This document shows positions 45,540 to 55,834 of a DNA stretch of 64,000 nt, in pieces (positions within the stretch are counted from its first letter, which is position 1; each line of letters begins with the position of its first letter). The translations under genes and the position numbers were made by a program. Under the pieces are notes generated by a model, which had not been told where the DNA came from, did no database searches, and worked only from the letters and a program-made list of their open reading frames with translations. The stretch is from Corylus avellana (taxonomy: Eukaryota; Streptophyta; Magnoliopsida; Fagales; Betulaceae): positions 7,923,410 through 7,987,409 of the forward strand of contig NC_081549.1 of the NCBI RefSeq assembly GCF_901000735.1, read 5' to 3'.

Positions 45540-46700
45540 AGTTTGGGGGTGTGTTAAGTGCCAAAATATTCATATTTTAGCCCTTAACTTACATTTGTTA
45601 ATCCTTTAGTTTTGGTTAATTTCTGCCATTTTAGCTCTTTTATGTGCTTTCTTTGTTTTTGTAAGCATTTGGAAGAAAAAGAAGCAATTTCAGAAGTTTT
45701 GGGCTTAAAGAGTTATTTTGGGGAAAATTGGAGGCTCTGGTAGTGCGATCGATCGCAGAGGAGCTGCGATCGAGTGCACTACAGGCGAAGATCAAGATGA
45801 GCGTAAGCGCTCGTGCGAACAAGCAGCAGCCTTGATCGCACCTGCGATCAAGTGCCCATCACAAAGGATTGATCGCAGTCTTGTGATCGATCGCACACGG
45901 GCTGTGATCGAGCGCACCCGTGCATGAGGAGCAAGCCAGCCGCCATCCTCTTTATGGAAAGTGTGATTTTAGGGTTTTGAAATTTTGTGCGAACTAGGGC
46001 TCAAACCCTACGTTTTTTAGGGTTTCTAGAGTATTCCTAAGGCTTATAAATAGACCCTTAAACCTCTAGAATAGACGGACAATTTCGAAGGAGAAGAATT
46101 GGAGCTCTTCAAGTTCAAGTTTTGGGTTTATTCTTTTCCTTTCTGTTTTATTTTATGAAGATGTTTAACATCAAACTCATGTGTAACTAATTTACTTAGT
46201 AGGGCTAGATTGAAGCCCTAATTATGTTTATTTGATATTCAATATTGGCGCCTTTGTGATGATCATGTTGTGATATTTAAATTGATTAATTCCTGTTTTC
46301 ATGAATTCCTCATATGTGTTTGCTTGATCAACATATGCATGTGGTATGGACTAGTTAGTTAAATCAGTTTGGATGACCGAGTCCTGGATTTAATAAAAGT
46401 AACAAAAGAAAATGATCTGGCTTGAAGAAATTAACCGATGTTCGTGTCCTACATTCGGGGGTAACATGTCTCTCAAGGGAACATAGGACTAGCTCGTGAA
46501 TATCTAGAATCCTCTTCACGTTGCGATTTGTCCGATGGGGTGGAAAGTTACCTGTCACTTATGCACTAACAAGAGGAGCAAGACTTTGGTGCCATCACCA
46601 AAGGAAGCCGTTTGCAGAGAAATTAGGAAGCGAGGAGGCGATTGCTTGCGCCCGATTCAAGGAAGTGTTTCACATTAGATACACGTTTGGAGGAACATAA
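45540..46700 (+). mobile_element. Polypurine tract and 3' LTR of a Ty3/gypsy element (copy A)
   Basis: AGTTTGGGGGTG (45540-45551) is a polypurine tract directly followed by TGTTAAGTGCCAAAATATTC, an LTR start resembling that of the solo LTRs at 47761 and 60268. A TATA box (CTTATAAATAGACC) lies near 46045. A block of GATCGCA palindromes fills 45746-45920. The 3' end could not be fixed, and the limit given is approximate. Confidence 0.65.
45746..45920. repeat. Cluster of TGCGATCGATCGCA-type palindromes
   Basis: At least eight GATCGCA or TGCGATC words, several joined as full palindromes (TGCGATCGATCGCA, TGTGATCGATCGCACA), lie in the U3 part of the LTR. Copy B repeats the block at 52733-52907 with base changes in several of the words. 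Confidence 0.85.
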
Positions 46701-47640
46701 ATCAGTGTAACACATATGGATGATGAATTAATTAGGACACCCTAGTGATTATTTAAGTACGTATAGGAACAATAAAATAATTCTTGAATCTTAATGGAGA
46801 AAAATGTGGGTAGTGTTAAAACTTTTTATATTTACTACCTATTTAGATTTTCAATGAATATTAAATGGGTGTTAAAGTGTGACTATGAGATAGAGAAGTG
46901 TTAAAGTATATTGTTTTAAGAAATTGCTATGAAGTAGAAAGTTGATTTAAAGAAGTAGTTTCTATACAATGTGTTGAAAGAATCATGTTTTGAATGATGA
47001 TATTTTAACAAATAGTTGGTTTAAGTATATTTTGTAAAATGTGTTAAGAAACCAATGTTTCAAAGTACAACTTTAAACAACGAATTTTTCCGAATATGAG
47101 ATTTCAAATATGTTTTATGCTTTTAAAAGAAAGAAAAAAAAAGGAGATGTATTTCATTACTCTATCTTTTGAGGATTGTAGTAACTATGCTTAAACAAGA
47201 AACAAATCATGGTACTATATAAGGATAGGTGCCTAGATATGAATGAAGGAAATAAAAGTTATGGAACTAGTGAATTTGATTGATAAGTACATAGAAGACA
47301 ATTTGACTATTGAGGTTAGAGAAAAGTTAAGGTATAATCAAATTGGATTAAATATAAGGATCTAAGTAGTTTACCTTTTCGAGGGTTGTAGTATCAATAT
47401 CTGAATAAGGAATAGATCATGGTGTTTTATAAGGTTAGAGAGGCTCAAGAACAGAATAGTGAAAGATGGAAAGAGTTGCTTGGAAGATGATTATTTTTTT
47501 TTACACCCTCTTTCCTGTCCTTTCGCTTTTGGCCAAGGAATGTTGATATATAGATTTTATTGATTCGTTAATATTGAGGACACTTAGTGTTGAAGCACAG
47601 TTTTCCTGATGGTGACGTGGTATGCCTGCTAAGTCTGAGT
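46700..47640. other. AT-rich repeat DNA without recognised content
   Basis: No coding motif seen. It is duplicated at about 53690-54635 in copy B. Confidence 0.5.
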
Positions 47641-49880
47641 TGACCAACACACAAGTGGTTTGACTGCACAACAAAGAAGAAGAGAAGGATCGAAGAGACC
47701 GGGGGTGAGACGGCGGGGACACTCCGATGCCTAAGTCAAAATGAGAGATAGTGTAAGCAATGATAAGCGCCGAATGTTGCACATTCAAGCCCCTTAATTT
47801 GCATATGTTAATTCCTTAGCGTTGTTATTTGTTTGATTTTGTTTTGTTTTTGTGTTTTCAGGTTATAAATAAAGATGCAATTAATTCCATTCATTTTGGG
47901 CTTAAAAGCACACTTTGAGAAGACCTAGAAGATATGATTAAGCTTAACCAATCATGGTTAAGTTTAATCAAATAAAGGAAGAGATTAATTCGGAATTTCT
48001 CAAATTGGAGTCAAAATCGGATTGGATTCAATTTTGGATTCTGCATATGTCTCAGTATTTTGGCCATAACTTTCAGCTCAAATATCAGATTGAGGTGATT
48101 CAAGTGGCACTGGAAAGCTAACTCAAATTTATACAAATCATTGTGAAATATCATTTTCCTAATTTGGAGCGCCGCATTGCCAAAATTTCCCCGCAAGATA
48201 GGAACGCAATTCTGGGCGAATCCTATTCTGATTTGGACTTAGGTTTTCTTTATCATAATTAGACTTGGACTTAAATCTCCGAAATTTATAGGATTCCTAG
48301 GGCTTCTAGGACTCTCCTAAGCCCTATAAATAGGCCTCTAAGAATTGAGAAAGGACACACCGCTGCTAGAGCAAAATTCAGTAAAATAGTCTGTGGAGCT
48401 TAGGAGATCATGAGCAGCTAAACCCCTTCGTGGGGTATTGATGTAACCCTATCCAAGCACAATGGTTTGATTGTATTTAATTTATAGATTTTCAATTTAT
48501 GTATGTTGATTGTATAATTATGAGGATTGCTACAATTGATTTATGTTCTTAATTATTAAATGCAATTGTTCTTAAATTCCAAAATCAATATTTGTGAAAT
48601 TCTTCTCTTGTCTTAGAAAGTATTTTACTTTTATTGATCTCAAATCATTCTTATTTTCTGTGATTATGAGGATGATGGTTATACAATGGGTTTAATTGAC
48701 ATATGACCAATAGGATTTGATAGGCCATGCCTAGGGAAGACGGATTGTACTACACCCTAGTTTAGTGTAATTTAGGTAGACAATCCGTGCCAACCGAAGA
48801 TGGGTTACACTTATTCATTGATTGTATGTATCCTTTTAAAGAATTTGATAATTTATACCTAAGGAAGACGAGTCGTACCGCATCTTAGTGGTTAGGTGGA
48901 CGATTCGTGCCAACCGAAGATAGATTATGCTTATTCTTTAATAAGGTAGTTTCTTGTTTATTTATAACATGCATAGAATGAATTTCTGGGATTAATTATG
49001 ATTAGCCATTGTTGTGCGGATAGAGGTGAAGTCAATACCCTACACTCTCTCTCTTATTTTAAATCTCTTTTATTTTCATGCATTTTTAGTTTTAAAGAAA
49101 ATCAAATCAATTCTCTTTTTAATTAAGTTAATTTTAATCTTTCAAATTTTGATAATAAAACCCCTGCAGTCCTTGAGGTTCGACACCCTCTCTATAGCCG
49201 TATCCTACAAAGATTCGTCCTATTGCGAGTGGTTATTTTTATAATTGATATTTTTGGTCACAAAAATACCACATCAAGCAACAAAGGAAGAAGTAAAAGC
49301 CAAAGTTGCACTTACCTCAATATGAAAAGATCATCTGTCTTTTATATGCATGAAGTAGTGGAAGTCCCTCTACCAACTAACCACTTTTTCCTAAGTTTCT
49401 GCGATACAGTTACTGACAAGGGATTTTGGTGATCATCCTCTTCGAGATCTTAGGGGATCAAGATCATAGGATTTAGTGGTCGCGTGTATCACTTGATTTG
49501 AACATTTGTAAATGATTGTTGGATAATATATTTGATTTGCATTTTAGATAGATATGGTAGCTTTTGAATAAATAAGATCACTTATCTATTAACGGCTGTA
49601 TCTTTCAAGATATCTGAGTTATCCTTGTTGCCGAGACCTGTGTGTCCTGAGTCAGTCTTGGACTTAACGGTCTTGGCTTAAGGGTCTCGGATCCCATGGG
49701 TCTCGGTCATGAGGGTCTCGGATATGTAGGTCTCGGATCCCATGGGTCTCGGTCATGAGGGTCTCGGATATGTAGGTTTCGGACTTGGTTGCCCGAATCC
49801 TTACTGGGCTTGGGCCTTTCTATGATTAGGTTGGACCCGAGGATTACTGGGTATTTAATGGTTTGATCTATGACCCAACA
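47641..49880 (-). mobile_element. Tat-type 3' LTR (copy A) interrupted by a solo LTR
   Basis: Starts TGACCAACACACAAG and ends ATGACCCAACA. After removing the 1516-bp solo LTR and one 5-bp target copy, it is 719 bp, the same length as the LTR at 54636-55354. GTCTCGGATCCCATG and related words repeat inside. Minus orientation is inferred from the purine-rich tract (GGGGGG on the minus strand) directly outside its right end. Confidence 0.85.
47761..49276 (+). mobile_element. Solo LTR of a Ty3/gypsy element, 5-bp target duplication
   Basis: 1516 bp from TGATAAGCGCCGAATG to AAAATACCACATCA, so it runs TG to CA. It is flanked by a perfect 5-bp repeat, AGCAA, at 47756-47760 and 49277-49281. Copy B holds the empty site with a single AGCAA (near 54752). 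A TATA box, CCTATAAATAGGCC, lies near 48325. It is related to the inverted copy at 60268-61811. There is no internal domain, so it probably arose by LTR-LTR recombination. Confidence 0.93.
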
Positions 49881-50555
49881 GTTACCCCCCAATTTCCATG
49901 TTCTTAGAACTAAGGAAATTTTATGTCTGAAGGAATAGGTCTATCTTCCGAGGTTGTCCCCCATATGGAGATATCCGAGACGACTTATGATCTTCCGAGT
50001 CCGGTCTCGGACGACTGAAGCGGGAAAGAATTTTTGAAATTTGAATTTCAAATTTTGGGCGGTTCAATTTTCAAATTTTGGCGGGAAAAATTGAATTTCA
50101 TATTCAAAAGTAGTGTCGGTTGGTATTCCCAAGACCCTGTCGGTTCATTAAGCCAGGTACTTGAGTACCTCCACGTGTCATCTGCAAAGGCGTGCTCTTC
50201 TCGGCGCATTTAATGCGCATATTGCAGAGGCGAGTCTTTAAAAGGCGGTAGACTTCCCTTTTTCCATCTACTTTCTCTGTTTCCTGGTCAGAGCTCTAGC
50301 TTTCTGCTTTCTCTCTGTTCTCCGAGAGCTTTCTTTCTTTCCTCTTTTCCTTTCATCATCATGTCTGCCGACGGCCTCGGCGGCAACACTTATCTAGCCT
50401 GCTGGCGGCCGGCGTTAACCAGGGCTGATGAAGCCAGAATCCGGAAGGAGTGTTTTATTCTCAAATAAGTGAGGGTTCGGTTTGACGATGAACAGGTGGG
50501 CGCTATAGTGCTTTCTGTTGCGCACAAAGTTTGTTTGTACGAGACTATGTTTCGC
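49881..50555 (+). pseudogene. Start of Tat antisense gene (copy A), broken
   Basis: Leader plus the first part of the transposon gene that is more complete at 55835. The ATG at 50361 is followed by a shortened N-terminus and an in-frame stop (CTCAAATAAGTG) where copy B reads through. It ends at 50555, where a TAGGG-type MITE enters. Confidence 0.8.
50077..50088 (+). promoter_or_regulatory. E2F-like site before Tat antisense gene (copy A)
   Basis: TTTGGCGGGAAA matches the E2F consensus TTTSGCGSSAAA. It is 273 bases before the start codon in copy A, with the same site in copy B at 55551-55562. Confidence 0.5.
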
Positions 50556-50725
50556 TAGGGCCGGCAATTTTGACACGACCCGCGAACCCGACACGACACG
50601 AAAAAACAGGTATTGGGTTTGGGCTAATCGGGTTCGGGTCGTAATCGGGTCTACCCAATTAAGACCCGAAAATTTCGTGTCTGGCGGGTCGACCCGCCAG
50701 ACCCGGATGTTTTTTTTTTCTTTTT
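50556..50725. mobile_element. hAT-like MITE, right side lost in gap
   Basis: Begins TAGGGCCGGCAATTTTGACA inside the antisense gene and carries repeated GGGTCGACCCGCC and CGACACGACACG words typical of a plant non-autonomous hAT family. It runs into the gap, so its right end is unseen. Confidence 0.65.
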
Positions 50726-50825
50726 NNNNNNNNNNNNNNNNNNNNNNNNNNNNNNNNNNNNNNNNNNNNNNNNNNNNNNNNNNNNNNNNNNNNNNNNNNN
50801 NNNNNNNNNNNNNNNNNNNNNNNNN
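50726..50825. other. Assembly gap, 100 N
   Basis: Placeholder gap exactly between copies A and B of the large duplication. Confidence 0.98.
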
Positions 50826-50830
50826 CTGTC

Positions 50831-51208
50831 TGTGGCATCCCATATTGCCTGGGTGTGAGAAATGAGATTTGCATATATAGAGCATACTCTCTTTAAATGG
50901 TATGAGGCCTAAAGTGAACAATATCATACCACTTGGAGTAGGGTGTTACATATTGTATCAAAGCCGATGCCCGGCCTGAGATGAAGGGAATGTGCACAAG
51001 CCTATAAGGGTTGCCAGCGAGGATGCTGGGTCCCAAGATGGGGTGATTGTGGTGTCCCACATTGCCTAGGTGTGAGAAAATGAATGTGCTTATACAGAGC
51101 ATATTCTCTCTAAATGGTATGAGGCATTTTGGGGTAAATTAATAATAAAACTGTGTGGGCTGAGGCACAAAGTGGACAATATCATACCACTTGAAGCGGG
51201 GTATTACA
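50831..51208 (+). mobile_element. TRIM (copy B), uninterrupted
   Basis: Terminal repeats 50831-50950 and 51048-51208 with a 97-bp internal part containing TATTGTATCAAAGCC as the primer-binding site. It is the same element as at 42871 but without the MITE, and its left repeat lacks 30 bases. Confidence 0.82.
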
Positions 51209-52526
51209 TTGTTGGTACCTTGACAAGTACAAGGCTCAACTTGTGTAATACCTCAAAAATAAATTAAGGTTAAGTACACTCTAATTATGATGTTAGTGTT
51301 GGTTCTCATTTGGTAAAGTGTAAGACCTTGGACATTTTTTAAAATTTTACTGTTGCACCGAACGTTCAATAGAGGTACTGAATGTTCGATGCTTGCAGTA
51401 CTGAAAAATCAGCTTATGCATGGTAACAACATGGAATGATAAAAAAAAAAAAAAAAAAAAAAATTATGCATGTTCATGTTTGCCTTAAAATTTTGGTTAA
51501 TCTGAAAGAATTGTGGTTTGATTTCATTAGTGAGCTTAAAATTTTGAACACATGATCTGATGATAGAATTTGTTAAGTTTGATTACTTGCTTAGGACAGT
51601 TGAGAATTTACATGTTTGATGTGATCACACAAGCACATTAGCACATAATTTGTGGGGTATGATATGAAAGGCTGATGTGTGTGTTTTTATGTCTTGGGTA
51701 AAACTAGATGACTTATTAGATGGATACTTTGGCATATATATATGTGATATAAAAAAAAATAAAAAATCATTGATAAGCTTTTCACTAAGTAAATAGACCT
51801 CTTGCCTCAAAGCATTGAGTGTTCACGTCAAAAGGTGAAGAATTTTGATTTGATTAATGTCATGGTTAGTTTGGTTTCGTAGCCTTTTTGACTCGAGTTA
51901 GTAAGTCTTTAAGGGTATTTTACACCTAATGACCTAAAACCACCTGGTTTGGGAGTCATTGACTTAAGACTCGTTACATAGGTCAATTAGAAAGCTTAAG
52001 GGAACTAAACATTGCACAACCTGACCAAAAAAAAAAGGAAAAAATATATATATATATATATGCCATAGTCATTCGTTCTAATAAGGATTTCAGTGAACTT
52101 TAAGATATTGAGACATTGCACATTGGAAATAATTGAAAGCTTCGTATTTATGTGCTAGTTCACTTTACACTGTTTTCAAAATTGCGATGTTTTAGCATGT
52201 TCTTTGTAAGTAATTAAACTTTGAGATTTCAATTCATTATGAAGATGGAGTTTATCTTTTTGAGCTTGCAAATGAATGAAAATCATGGTCTTGAGTTTAA
52301 CTTAATTTTTGGATAACATGAACTTTTGCATGATGTTTGTGGGTAACATTTCTGGAAAACCCTCACGAGACTTCACTCGTCCTCTAGGAAATTCCTAGAG
52401 GTTTAAAAGGCTTGTTGCATATGCTAAATGCAATCGTATATCCCACGAAAGATGGATTTATCTATTTGTTTTCTATTTTTCCATTTCGTTTTTAGTTTTG
52501 TATTGCCAAGGGACTAGCAATATGTA
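51209..52526 (+). mobile_element. Presumed 3' internal region of a Ty3/gypsy element (copy B)
   Basis: Counterpart of 44225-45539, non-coding and AT-rich, with an A-run at 51440-51462. Confidence 0.5.
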
Positions 52527-53690
52527 AGTTTGGGGGTGTGTTAAGTGCCAAAATATTCATATTTTAGCCCTTAACTTACATTTGTTAATCCTTTAGTTTT
52601 GGTTAATTTCTGCCATTTTAGCTCTTTTATGTGCTTTCTTTGTTTTTGTAGGCATTTGGAAGAAAAAGAAGCAATTTCAGAAGTTTTGGGCTTAAAGAGT
52701 TATTTTGGGGAAAATTGGAGGCTCTGGTAGTGCGATCGATCGCAGGGGAGCTGCGATTGAGTGCACTACAGGCGAAGATCAAGATGAGCGTAAGCGCTCG
52801 TGCGAACAAGCAGCAGCCTTGATCGCACCTGCGATCAAGTGCCCATCACAAAGGATTGATCACAGTCCTGTGATCGATCGCACACGGGCTGTGATCGAGC
52901 GCACCCGTGCATGAGGAGCAAGCCAGCCGCCATCCTCTTTATGGAAAGTGTGATTTTAGGGTTTTAAAATTTTGTGCGAACTAGGGCTCAAACCCTACGT
53001 TTTTTAGGGTTTCTAGAGTATTCCTAAGGCTTATAAATAGACCCTTAAACCTCTAGAATAGACGGACAATTTCGAAGGAGAAGAATTGGAGCTCTTCAAG
53101 TTCAAGTTTTGGGTTTATTCTTTTCCTTTCTGTTTTATTTTATGAAGATGTTTAACATCAAACTCATGTGTAACTAATTTACTTAGTAGGGCTAGATTGA
53201 AGCCCTAATTATGTTTATTTGATATTCAATATTGGCGCCTTTGTGATGATCATGTTGTGATATTTAAATTGATTAATTCCTGTTTTCATGAATTCCTCAT
53301 ATGTGTTTGCTTGATCAACATATGCATGTGGTATGGACTAGTTAGTTAAATCAGTTTGGATGACCGAGTCCTGGATTTAATAAAAGTAACAAAAGAAAAT
53401 GATCTGGCTTGAAGAAATTAACCGATGTTCGTGTCCTACATTCGGGGGTAACATGTCTCTCAAGGGAACATAGGACTAGCTCGTGAATATCTAGAATCCT
53501 CTTCACGTTGCGATTTGTCCGATGGGGTGGAAAGTTACCTGTCACTTATGCACTAACAAGAGGAGCAAGACTTTGGTGCCATCACCAAAGGAAGCCGTTT
53601 GCAGAGAAATTAGGAAGCGAGGAGGCGATTGCTTGCGCCCGATTCAAGGAAGTGTTTCACATTAGATACACGTTTGGAGGAACATAAATC
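52527..53690 (+). mobile_element. Polypurine tract and 3' LTR of a Ty3/gypsy element (copy B)
   Basis: Counterpart of 45540-46700: AGTTTGGGGGTG followed by TGTTAAGTGCC at 52539, the GATCGCA palindrome block at 52733-52907 and a TATA box near 53032. The 3' limit is approximate. Confidence 0.65.
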
Positions 53691-54635
53691 AGTGTAACAC
53701 ATATGGATGATGAATTAATTAGGACACCCTAGTGATTATTTAAGTACGTATAGGAACAATAAAATAATTCTTGAATCTTAATGGAGAAAAATGTGGGTAT
53801 GTATGTGGGTAGTGTTAAAACTTTTTATATTTACTACCTATTTAGATTTTCAATGAATATTAAATGGGTGTTAAAGTGACTATGAGATAGAGAAGTGTTA
53901 AAGTATATTGTTTTAAGAAATTGCTATGAAGTAGAAAGTTGATTTAAAGAAGTAGTTTCTATACAATGTGTTGAAAGAATCATGTTTTGAATGATGATAT
54001 TTTAACAAATAGTTGGTTTAAGTATATTTTGTAAAATGTGTTAAGAAACCAATGTTTCAAAGTACAACTTTAAACAATGAATTTTTCCGAATATGAGATT
54101 TCAAATATGTTTTATGCTTTTAAAAGAAAGAAAAAAAAGGAGATGTATTTCATTACTCTATCTTTTGAGGATTGTAGTAACTATGCTTAAACAAGAAACA
54201 AATCATGGTACTATATAAGGATAGGTGCCTAGATATGAATGAAGGAAATAAAAGTTATGGAACTAGTGAATTTGATTGATAAGTACATAGAAGACAATTT
54301 GACTATTGAGGTTAGAGAAAAGTTAAGGTATAATCAAATTGGATTAAATATAAGGATCTAAGTAGTTTACCTTTTCGAGGGTTGTAGTATCAATATCTGA
54401 ATAAGGAATAGATCATGGTGTTTTATAAGGTTAGAGAGGCTCAAGAACAGAATAGTGAAAGATGGAAAGAGTTGCTTGGAAGATGATTTTTTTTTTTACA
54501 CCCTCTTTCCTGTCCTTTCGCTTTTGGCCAAGGAATGTTGATATATAGATTTTATTGATTCGTTAATATTGAGGACACTTAGTGTTGAAGCATAGTTTTC
54601 CTGATGGTGACGTGGTATGCCTGCTAAGTCTGAGT

Positions 54636-55354
54636 TGACCAACACACAAGTGGTTTGACTGCACAACAAAGAAGAAGAGAAGGATCGAAGAGACCGGGGG
54701 TGAGATGGCGGGGACACTCCGATGCCTAAGTCAGAATGAGAGATAGTGTAAGCAACAAAGGAAGAAGTAAAAGCCAAAGTTGCACTTACCTCAATATGAA
54801 GAGATCATCTGTCTTTTATATGCATGAAGTAGTGGAAGTCCCTCTACCAACTAACCACTTTTTCCTAAGTTTCTGCGATACAGTTACTGACAAGGGATTT
54901 TGGTGATCATCCTCTTCGAGATCTTAGGGGATCAAGATCATAGGATTTGGTGGTCGCGTGTATCACTTGATTTGAACATTTGTAAATGATTGTTGGATAA
55001 TATATTTGATTTGCATTTTAGATAGATATGGTAGCTTTTGAATAAATAAGATCACTTATCTATTAACGGCTGTATCTTTCAAGATATCTGAGTTATCCTT
55101 GTTGCCGAGACCTGTGTGTCCTGAGTCAGTCTTGGACTTAACGGTCTTGGCTTAAGGGTCTCGGATCCCATGGGTCTCGGTCATGAGGGTCTCGGATATG
55201 TAGGTCTCGGATCCCATGGGTCTCGGTCATGAGGGTCTCGGATATGTAGGTTTCGGACTTGGTTGCCCGAATCCTTACTGGGCTTGGGCCTTTCTATGAT
55301 TAGGTTGGACCCGAGGATTACTGGGTATTTAATGGTTTGATCTATGACCCAACA
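54636..55354 (-). mobile_element. Tat 3' LTR (copy B)
   Basis: 719 bp, TGACCAACACAC to ATGACCCAACA on the + strand, with a 47-bp tandem duplication of GGTCTCGGATCCCATGGG-type sequence near 55157-55250. It closely resembles the LTR at 59478-60180. Confidence 0.88.
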
Positions 55355-55550
55355 GTTACCCCCCAATTTCCATGTTCTTAGAACTAAGGAAATTTTATGT
55401 CTGAAGGAATAGGTCTATCTTCCGAGGTTGTCCCCCATATGGAGATATCCGAGACGACTTATGATCTTCCGAGTCCGGTCTCGGACGACTGAAGCGGGAA
55501 AGAATTTTTGAAATTTGAATTTCAAATTTTGGGCGGTTCAATTTTCAAAT

Positions 55551-55562
55551 TTTGGCGGGAAA
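55551..55562 (+). promoter_or_regulatory. E2F-like site before Tat antisense gene (copy B)
   Basis: TTTGGCGGGAAA, 273 bases before the ATG at 55835, in a leader also containing GCGGGAAAG and the palindrome GAAATTTGAATTTC. A TTTAAAAG motif near 55710 could serve as a TATA-like element. Function is inferred from the match alone. Confidence 0.5.
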
Positions 55563-55834
55563 AATTGAATTTCATATTCAAAAGTAGTGTCGGTTGGTAT
55601 TCCCAAGACCCTGTCGGTTCATTAAGCCAGGTACTTGAGTACCTCCACGTGTCATCTGCAAAGGCGTGCTCTTCTCGGCGCATTTAATGCGCATATTGCA
55701 GAGGCGAGTCTTTAAAAGGCGGTAGACTTCCCTTTTTCCATCTACTTTCTCTGTTTCCTGGTCAGAGCTCTAGCTTTCTGCTTTCTCTCTGTTCTCCGAG
55801 AGCTTTCTTTCTTTCCTCTTTTCCTTTCATCATC

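Larger units (their letters stand above)
42866..50555. repeat. Copy A of a large direct duplication
   Basis: Near-identical to 50826-56047 (copy B). Copy A contains two insertions missing from B (43167-44106 and 47761-49276) and a 30-base segment between GAGGCC repeats near 42930. Removing these leaves about 5.2 kb in each copy. A ends where a MITE interrupts the antisense transposon gene just before the 100-N gap, and B starts directly after the gap. Confidence 0.92.

Noticed and set aside
42871..51208. Cassandra-type TRIM (with 5S rRNA in the LTR)
   Set aside because: Neither TRIM family here has the 5S internal promoter boxes in its terminal repeats.
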